From contig RXOD01005214.1 of the NCBI GenBank assembly GCA_005223375.1, positions 1-15,285 on the forward strand: DNA of 15,285 nucleotides, written 5' to 3'. Below the pieces are notes generated by a model. It had not been told where the DNA came from, did not search any database, and saw nothing but the letters and a program-made list of their open reading frames with translations. Positions 8,985 to 15,285 of the stretch are shown here, one piece after another (position 1 is the first letter of the stretch; the number at the start of each line of letters is the position of its first letter). The position numbers and the translations under genes were made by a program. This DNA is from Amoebophrya sp. AT5.2 (lineage: Eukaryota; Sar; Dinophyceae; Syndiniales; Amoebophryaceae).

Positions 8985-9715
8985 AGGCGCCTCTTGTTTG
9001 GATTCTTTGGCACCGGAGATTCCCAATAGTGGCAACGTTAAGAAAAGCCGGGGAAAACCTCGGGAAAACACGGGGAAAACTTCTGCGAAATCCAAACAAA
9101 AACTGCGGAAAACGTTGCGAAAGCATCCGGGAGACTTGGCACGGCGCCGCCGTGCCTTGTGGCGGAATCCGCCCAGGCACTTCGACTCGCATTCCGTCTG
9201 CGCCGCGGGGATGTTCTATGCCAATGGCTAGCACCATGCGGGACCCCTTGCGACAGTGGACGGGAGTGGAAGAGCCGTAGCGCTAGGACAGCGCCAGCCC
9301 GCCAGATCGTTCGAAAGCGAGCGCTTCCGTACTCCAAACGGGCCAAATCGAGCGACTTAGGGTTCCCAGACGTGTCTCCGGGTCTGCCAGGAGATCCCCA
9401 CTTGGCCCAGTCAGCGCTGACACTGCTTCTCCCCAGAGGAAATCCGCTAGATCGCTCGAAATGATCACAAAAAGACGGCAAACGCGTCAAATCGAGCGCG
9501 TTGGCGTTGCTGCATCGCCGAAATGGATAGAGGTGCCCCTCTCCTTCCGGGTGTTGATCTCGTTGCTTCGGCTCGGGAGTCCGAGGAAAGTTCTGGAAAC
9601 TTGCGCCGGACTTCGGGAGCATGTCAGACGCTCGCGGGACGACGGTGGTCGTGGCGCACTTCTTTTCCGCGCAGATGCGCGTATGCGCGCAGATGGAGAA
9701 TAAACGCGCTACAGA
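8985..9715. other. repeat-like non-coding region
   Basis: GGGGAAAAC-type words recur about every 13-14 bp at 9045-9125. AAATCGAGCG and TCGAAA words recur at about 9310, 9345, 9457 and 9490. Long open frames on both strands, including one of 194 codons on the minus strand, follow these repeats and the high GC content, and show no protein family. Confidence 0.4.
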
Positions 9716-9735
9716 AAGTTACAGGAAGGTACAGA

Positions 9736-9884
9736 AATTTACATGATTTTACAGGAATTTACAAGACTTTACAGGAATTTACAGAAATTTACAGGCTTGT
9801 AAATCATCGAAGAAAGCTGCGGCGTTTTTACGTGCATGTAAATTCCTGTAAAGTCTTGTAAATTCCTGTAAAATCATGTAAATT
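9736..9884. repeat. 48-bp perfect palindrome made of TTTACAGGAA repeats
   Basis: Arms 9736-9783 and 9837-9884 are exact reverse complements over 48 bp, enclosing 53 nt. Each arm is itself a tandem array of AATTTACA(G/A/T)GA-like words about 12-16 bp long. Related TTTACA words extend the pattern from about 9716 to 9925. The segment is strikingly AT-rich in a GC-rich setting. It is probably a foldback element or a non-coding structural repeat. Confidence 0.9.
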
Positions 9885-10073
9885 CCTTGTAAACTTCGGT
9901 AAATTTCTGGCGGTGCGGATGTAAACTTTCTGGCATGTCGCTCTTTTTGATGCCTTAATTATAGTGCTCCAGATGCCGTTTCCATGCGATTCCGCGCGCC
10001 CCAGCAGCTGCTACATGGCTTGGCATGGCAAGAGGAACAGGTGACCCGCACTGCTTGCACGGCTGGCGCGATC

Positions 10074-10555
10074 TGCTCTGCCCCATTCTTTGTCTCCGGC
10101 GCCCAAGTCGTTCGATTTGAAGCGTTTCGAGGCAAAAGCGTGCCATTTTGAGCGTTTCAGCGTGTTCTGTCAAAGTCTACGGCGGCTTTGGCGGATGGAT
10201 TCCGCAGTTGATTTTTGTGGCGTGCCAAAATCAGCCGCCTTGCTCTGCCCCATTCTTTGTCTCCGGCGCCCAAGTCGTTCGATTTGAAGCGTTTGGAGGC
10301 AGAAGCGTGCCACTTTGAGCGTTTCAGCGTGTTCTGCCAAAGTCTACGGCGGCTTTGGCGGATGGATTGCGCAGCTGAACTTTGTGGCGTGCCAAAATCA
10401 GACGGCTTGCTCTGCCCCATTCTTTGTCTCCAGCGCCCAAGTCGTTCGATTTGAAGCGTTTGGAGGCAAAAGCGTGCCATTTTGAGCGTTTCAGCGTGTT
10501 CTGCCAAAGTCTACGGCGGCTTTGGCGGATGGATTGCGGAGTTGAACTTTGTGGC
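10074..10555. repeat. tandem repeat, 167-bp unit, nearly three copies
   Basis: Copies start at 10074, 10241 and 10408, each with TGCTCTGCCCCATTCTTTGT; the third breaks off at about 10555. The copies differ at a few positions each. The unit holds a GTCGTTCGATTTGAAGCG block and a GGCGGCTTTGGCGGATGGAT block. The open frames across it are repeats of this unit and not genes. Confidence 0.95.
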
Positions 10556-10732
10556 TGCCATAGTCTACTTAAAGTCTTCTGCGGCTTTCCTTAGAAAATA
10601 AATTATCTGGAATCCCTGGTGCTAAGATTCTTTTTGGAGAACAAAAACTTGTTTTGTTGCCTAATTAATATGTATCTATCAGAATCAGCAGGAACTTTAA
10701 AAGAAAGTACTACGCTCACGACATAACAGGTC

Positions 10733-12162
10733 ATGAAAGACAAATACGTGCGCCAGGAAGTCATCAACCATGCGATGGTCCAGGCGAACCCGAAAGCCCG
10801 GGACGCGCTCGCTCGCCAGGGCATCCACTTCGACGGACCGCTGGAGAACGTAGCGGCAAAAGCCGAGGCAGACTGGGCCAAGAGGTACTCCGCGGCGATG
10901 GAAGCGGTCGCCCCCCCGTAGAGGAAGAGCAAGATCTATGCTGTTCCCCCCAGAGGAGCAATCTTCTGCGAGGCGGGTGGGGGAATCAAGGCCAAGGGGG
11001 GGAGTAACGTGAAACAGTGAAGAGAACGCTGCTTCGAGATGGTGGAATTGGCTCTGAAAATGAACCGAACTGCAGCCGTCGAACCCATTCTGTATTTCTT
11101 TGTTCAAATAAGTTGTATTCGATTCATTGCTTCTTGTTAGTTTGAGCTCTACCGACGGATAAGATGAATATTAAAGTGCGACAGTTTTGTATGTTTTGTT
11201 CCTTCTTTCTACTTGCCGCAGATTGTGGCATGCGTCTATGTGGGTGACAGGCTCGTGCTTCTGGCGAACGATATTAAAAATAAGTAAGTGCGTGCTGGTC
11301 TGTTTCTGCGAACTGTAAAAAACAAAAACAATATCCTTCTTGTTGCGGTCGTTGTGCGCGATCGCTTGTACGTTCTGCCGTGCCCACTTCTATGGAACGT
11401 AAAAACAAAATCAGTCAATGCGTGCGGAGTTTGGTGGTTAGGTCGGAAATGTAGGAAGCCAACAGGAGCGAACCGCTGCAGAAGGCGCGGGGCGCTCAAA
11501 GTGCGTCGCGGTAGACCCCACGGCGGAAACTGCACCCAGTGCAAACAATGGCGACCGGAGCGAACCGGTTGCGCAGCTCTCGTTGCGTCTTTTGCTTGCT
11601 TCTGCTCCTAAGAAAATCAACGCATCGCCAACCGGCTCCGCCATACGATCTTTCGCACGACATTGACTCGGGTCCTCTTGTTCTCTTTTCGGTACGTCTG
11701 CCGTGGTGGAAAAAGAGTGGATGAAGAGGAAGCGACGTCAATTTCTCGAATTCGGAACACGCTCCGCGATAGGTACGCAAAACGAGCTGCAACTGCAAGA
11801 GGGAAGCCCGATGATAGAAAAGAACACTACGTGGCCAGAATGAGCAGGCATCTACAGCTAAAAAATCAAAATAGTGCGAAGGCGAACGGCATTAGTTGCT
11901 CAGCGCCAGGAGCTGTAAGTACAGTGAAGGTTCAAGAAGGTTGCCGTTGCCGCGATGGTTGCATGGCCCATTGCCGCGATCGAGATTCGATGATTCGGAC
12001 TCTTCGCGGGACTCAGCCTGGTTTTCCATGATCTTCTATCAGAAGCGGGATCTTGTTCGTGAAAGTGAGACGGTCACTAACATTCACCGACATTCATTGA
12101 TTCTCACCGCAGCCGACGAGAAGACGTCTGGACCCCTAGGGACTTGTGCTTCAATCCGGTAA
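10733..12162 (+). CDS. plausible multi-exon gene of unknown function
   Basis: Exon 1 (10733-10906) starts MKDKYVRQEVINHAMVQANP and ends WAKRYSAAMEA. It is GC-rich and protein-like and follows ATAACAGG, a possible trans- or cis-splice acceptor. Exon 2 (11222-11283) has a strong acceptor (TTCTTTCTACTTGCCGCAG) and a perfect donor GTAAGT, and reads IVACVYVGDRLVLLANDIKN. A later exon, from about 11716, reads VDEEEATSISRIRNTLRDRY and ends at 11914 before GTAAGT. The last (12043-12162) follows CTTCTATCAG and reads KRDLVRESETVTNIHRHSLI, ending ASIR and TAA. All these joins keep frame: introns of 315, 432 and 128 nt with matching phases. The exon 1 donor (GTCGCC) is weak, and the long intron may hide another exon (11482 onward has CTQCKQW). 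The product is basic and hydrophilic apart from the exon 2 strand. No family recognised; it could also be two genes. Confidence 0.4.
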
Positions 12163-12570
12163 GGAACTAGCATAAGATGAAAACAAAACAGATATATGAT
12201 AAACATCGTGAAGAACGCGTGGTGAGCCTCAACATCCCTGGTGAGTACTTTGATGCATTTAGCCAGGATACGATGACAAGAGCCAGGCCGTCAGCCGTGA
12301 GTAGAAGAATAGTTGCAGCATACAGAAGCAGAACAGAGTAAAGTACTATAGACACAGCATGCCCGCGACCGCGTGCCCGCTGAAACAGAAAGGCTGATCG
12401 GCCCGCTGCCGCGGCTCTTACTCGCCACGGCAGAAACAAAGAGCGGTGGCCGTGCGGAGTGCCCTGAAAAAAGTCGCGGACAAAAGCAATATGAAATAGA
12501 AGGAGTGAAAAAAGTACTCCCCACAGAAAGCGACTTGCTTCTTGTCCAAATTAAAATCGAAAGCAAAGAA
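12163..12570. other. spacer before the amidohydrolase-like gene
   Basis: The stretch has donor-like words (GTAAGG at 12159, GTGAGTAC at 12240, GTGAGTAG at 12297) but no convincing exon. The frame of the next gene is open back to an ATG at 12373, but that extension is lower in GC and has no recognisable sequence. Confidence 0.3.
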
Positions 12571-14541
12571 ATGGTCGCTCTTTCCGACGCCCTCGGGAGT
12601 ACCCCGGGCACGAAGGGTGCTAACGCCTGGACTTCCGGAAACTCTCCCACCTCCCCCGACTCGCTCCACGACGACGACGACGAGGATTTCCCGAACCGCT
12701 ACCCTGTATCTGACGACGAGGACGAGGATCTGGACTTCGATCCCGTCCAACGCTACTTCGATTTCGTCCACCGCTGCGGCATCGTCGACGCGCAGCTTTC
12801 GTTTCGCCTAATGCCAGGGTGTTCCTCCTCCTCGGAAGAGTTCCTCGCCACGCAATACAAGACCTTCGCGGGGGGGTGCGAGATGGAGAAGTGCGTCTGG
12901 TTGCAGGAGCCGGCGGAAAGAACATCAACCACTACAGCTTCGCGAATTTCCGACCTCGAGAACGAGATCTTTTTCGCGCAAAAGACGTCGAAGCGCAACC
13001 GGTTGAGCACTTCGCACAACGCGTTGACGGCGCTGGTGGCCTCTCTTTAAGGGTTGAAAGAACAATAAGCTCAGGTTTAAGTCCGGGTGTAGACTTGCCG
13101 TCCGGCCACAAGAATACACACCTCCTTGCCCCCACTCGCAGGAGATGGCCCCCCGCCTCCCCTTCAGCAGGGACCAGAGTACTAGAAGTCCACTGACGCT
13201 GAGTGCGCCCCCAGCACAGTCGACGAGGAGGCTGCGTCGTTCCATCTGTGTCGTGCTGGCTCCCATCGCTCAGCAAGTTGCGGCCGTAGGAAGCTGCCAG
13301 CGAACCCTCTAAGTCTTGTACTTCTCTCCTCGCTCCTGCGTGCTTTTGAGATCATTGGCGGGATCAATTTGCAGCTAATGGCTAAGCCTAAACCTAGCTT
13401 ATGGAGTTGAAGCATCTTCGGACCATCCACCTGTGTTTTTTCAACATAGCCTCTAATTGCTGCCGTTGGCCGAATTGGGCAAGGATAGAGCGCAACAGGT
13501 GTTGGAAACGTTAGTCAAGGCCTTGAACGACCGCTTCATGCTAGAGTCGGACTCGACGCACGCGTGCCTGCGCGGCGTACACGTGCCGATGCCTCGAAAT
13601 TCTGATTCAGAAAGTTTCGACTTCGACGCGCTTCTGGCTGCCGTGCAACTGCTCAAGAACTACCAGCTCGTGCACGAGATGCGCGTGGAGAGTGTGTACG
13701 ATCTGGGGGTGTGTCTGCGACTCGCGGAGCAGTCGTCCACGGAGTGCGTGGTGCAGTTCGGGGAAGGATTTGTGGCAGAGGAGGCGTGGAGGGAAGGGTT
13801 GGAAGGAGCTGGACATGGAAATGGTAATGGAAATGGATCGGAGTCAGAGTTGCACAGCCTCGCCCGACTCCGGCACGTGCACTGCAAGCTGTCGGGGATT
13901 TGGAAGGGAGGGGGCGAAGATGATCGAGATACGGCCGGGGATTTCACGAAACTGTGCCTGCGGCTGTTCGGCCCAGATCGCTGCATGTTTGCGAGCACGT
14001 GGACTGCAGAAGTCGACGGTCTGAGCGCACAGGGGAGCGGGAAGGAGGACGGGGTACTATAGTAAAAGTGGACTCAGTCATCTGATACTGATAGTGATAC
14101 ATACTGTCTGATTCTTGCTTCTTGTTTTTCATCGTCAACGCTAGAACTTCACTCATGGTCATCATGTTGATCATTTGTTCCTTAATATTCGTCACGTGCA
14201 GAACCAGAACTGAATCAGAACAAGCAAGTGCTTACTCTTGTCTTTGACTGTCGGATGCACAGGTTGCGGACACCGATCCTTCCCCGCCCTCTTCTACAGC
14301 AAGACCAAAACCCGGCACACAGCACAAAATCGGCGACCAGATAAAGATGGTTATTCGCATGGTGGTAGAGTCTTACATGGAGGAAAAGGGGCTTCGGGAC
14401 CGCCCCTCTTCCCGCGAGTCGGGGTGGACGATGGGCTTTCCCCACAATTGGTCCACGGAGGACGAAAAACTCGACCTCCGAACGCGAATCACCCTGGAAA
14501 AAATCTTCAGAAAAAGCGCAGAAAGAAAATACATCATGTGA
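12571..14541 (+). CDS. amidohydrolase-2 (COG3618-like) TIM-barrel protein, probable pseudoenzyme, three exons
   Basis: The family (Pfam PF04909 type) contains metal-dependent hydrolases such as lactonases. Exons 12571-13041, 13472-14053 and 14263-14541 give about 443 residues. After an acidic N-terminus (DDDDEDF, SDDEDEDLDFD), GIVDAQLSF (about 70-78) lines up with the family's first strand, IIDAHxHFW. Next come CVWLQEPAE (VLVQA strand) and ALVAELGKDRAQQVL (created by the first splice). Then come ACLRGVHVP (lKGIRp), CVVQFGEGF (VIDHxxKP strand), HVHCKLSGIW (NVxCKLSGL, strongly conserved), LFGPDRCMFASTW (FGPDRLMFGSDWP) and a C-terminal LEKIFRKSAERKYIM (FGGNAxRFY). The metal and catalytic residues are missing: HxH is Gln75-Leu-Ser77, the DH strand is Gln-Phe-Gly, and the SDWP aspartate is Thr333. 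The fold seems kept and the chemistry lost. The start could also be ATG 12373. Confidence 0.72.
13042..13471 (+). other. non-canonical intron 1 of the amidohydrolase-like gene
   Basis: The sequence TGGCC occurs at 13037-13041 and 13467-13471, 430 nt apart. Removing one copy and everything between joins ALVA to ELGKDRAQQVL in frame and matches the family. Just inside, GTTGAAAGAACA (13053-13064) and TGTTTTTTCAAC (13434-13445) are inverted repeats with one mismatch in 12. A GT-AG reading (13036-13498) also keeps frame but deletes the conserved ELGKDRAQQ segment. Confidence 0.6.
14054..14262 (+). other. GT-AG intron 2 of the amidohydrolase-like gene
   Basis: The donor is GACGGG|GTACTATAG and the acceptor GATGCACAG|GTTGCG, giving 209 nt in phase 0. 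It joins GKEDG to VADTDPSPP and leads to the family-like C-terminus. Confidence 0.65.
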
Positions 14542-14609
14542 CGAGCAGCACCAAGGGAGAAGAGATTATGAACAAAATGAAAACTAATACTAATCTTGTT
14601 TGACTGTAG

Positions 14610-14930
14610 CTGCAGTAGCAGGAGTGGTGGATGTAGTCGAAGGACTACATGTTGTACACCCAAAGAACCAGAAACACGCAGCACAGCAGCTACGAGAAGT
14701 GTTCCTTTCTTGCCCAGCCAACAAGGAAAATGAACAGGAAAAGACCTTGATGTTGATCAGCTTGTTCAGACTATAGTATAGTACCTCCCAAACCCAATAT
14801 CGCGAGGACGAGCAGCTGGCCGTGGTCCTGGGCGCCGTCGAAGTGAGAGTGAAAGTCAAAATGGCTGTGGCTATACGCATACCAAAACGAAAACCTATGT
14901 CTTCTATTAAGCTATTTAGGCTTCTTGAAA
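14610..14930 (+). CDS. exons of a further gene, partial
   Basis: One frame reads AVAGVVDVVEGLHVVHPKNQ, then KHAAQQLREVFLSCPANKEN and onward, meets a single TAG at 14774-14776, and continues in the same frame through QYREDEQLAVVLGAVEVRVK to SSIKLFRLLE. It ends at a perfect donor, GTAAGT, at 14931. A GT-AG intron at 14699-14776 (78 nt, phase 0) removes the TAG and joins AAQQLRE to YSTSQTQYREDEQL. The upstream boundary is TTGACTGTAG (14600-14609), a possible splice acceptor. The composition is helical and strongly protein-like. No family recognised and no start codon seen in the window, so the 5' end is unknown and the 3' part lies beyond the edge or in the repeats. Confidence 0.45.
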
Positions 14931-14980
14931 GTAAGTGTATAAGTAGAGGTAGACCGAGTCCGACGAAACCGTGCAGCTCG

Positions 14981-15285
14981 CTAGTCGCTAATAGCGGTGG
15001 GTTTGCCGGCAGGACCCGGCTTTTGCTTCGGCAGTTGTGGTCGGGAGGAGGACCGCCCATCGGGGGTCGCCATTCGGCGTCCCAGATGCGGTGGCCCCGG
15101 CCCCGGGGGACAGCCGTGCCTGCTAGTAGCGCAGGGTTTGCCGACAGGGCTCGGCTTCCGGCTGTGGTCGGAAAGAGGACCGATCTGGGGGCGCCAGATG
15201 CGACGGTCCCGGACAGCAGTGCTCGCTAGTAGCGGGAGGCTTGCCCTTGCCAGCAGGACCCGGCTCCATCGATTGGGGGTCGCCA
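14981..15285. repeat. degenerate GC-rich tandem repeat reaching the window edge
   Basis: CTAGT(A/C)GC followed by GGGTTTGCC(G)-type words and GACCCGGCT recurs from about 14981, 15122 and 15226. GGGGGTCGCCA and CCAGATGCG blocks follow each time. The copies are about 100-140 bp with many changes. The array continues past 15285, so its size is unknown. Confidence 0.75.

Noticed and set aside
9038..9622. 194-codon open frame on the minus strand
   Set aside because: It lies over repeat words (AAATCGAGCG, GGGGAAAAC), is Arg/Ser/Pro-rich with internal echoes such as SLDLARLEYG and ALDLTRLPSF that follow the DNA repeats, and shows no family.
10074..10555. CRISPR array
   Set aside because: The repeats are 167 bp and contiguous, with no unique spacers between short repeats and no cas genes.
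11041..11100. tRNA-like stretch
   Set aside because: A GTCGAACCC word resembles a T-arm, but no acceptor stem or anticodon arm can be formed around it.
14822..15229. 135-codon frame continuing into the right-edge repeats
   Set aside because: The part after 14930 follows a perfect GTAAGT donor and is repeat-derived Arg/Pro-rich sequence, so only the part before it is treated as exon.

Overview
The window looks like nuclear DNA of a protist, most likely an alveolate. A syndinian dinoflagellate such as Amoebophrya is my best guess, not a proven assignment. Reasons: the coding blocks are GC-rich and interrupted by introns with polypyrimidine tracts; the spaces between them are AT-richer and full of short repeats; every gene with a recognisable fold or clean splice pattern lies on the + strand; and several introns cannot be explained by GT-AG boundaries but are bounded by short direct repeats with inverted repeats just inside. 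Nothing looks bacterial in layout: there are no operons, no ribosome binding sites and no RNA genes.

Layout, left to right. (1) 190-1218: weak evidence for a secreted or membrane protein gene, with a signal-peptide-like start and a hydrophobic last exon. (2) 1401-2208: a better-supported gene for a small single-pass membrane protein whose intron boundaries are ambiguous. (3) 2701-5839: a strong two-exon gene for a DNA (cytosine-5) methyltransferase of bacterial HhaI-like type, carrying all the main catalytic motifs. Its C-terminal tail contains a 54-bp perfect-arm hairpin flanked by GAC triplets. (4) 5998-6469: possible exons of a small unknown gene. (5) 6560-8075: a SET-domain protein with two membrane segments inside it. 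Its intron carries a 51-bp inverted repeat that copies exon sequence, and a 44-bp direct repeat. (6) 8520-10730: about 2.2 kb without a convincing gene, holding a 48-bp perfect palindrome made of TTTACA-type repeats and three copies of a 167-bp tandem repeat. (7) 10733-12162: a plausible multi-exon gene of unknown function with several good GTAAGT donors. (8) 12571-14541: a three-exon gene of the amidohydrolase-2 (COG3618-like) TIM-barrel family in which the metal-binding residues appear to be replaced, so it is probably a pseudoenzyme. (9) 14610-14930: internal exons of another gene. (10) 14981-15285: degenerate GC-rich tandem repeats running off the right edge.

The genes show no common pathway. 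The most notable content is the set of intron and hairpin structures. Three places (5672-5731 in the methyltransferase, 6686-7066 in the SET gene, 13037-13471 in the amidohydrolase) show inverted repeats bounded by direct repeats within or between coding segments. This is what an invading intron-like element (introner) would leave, and it sits beside ordinary GT-AG introns in the same genes. Exon joins given here were worked out by eye from frame continuity and need cDNA to confirm.
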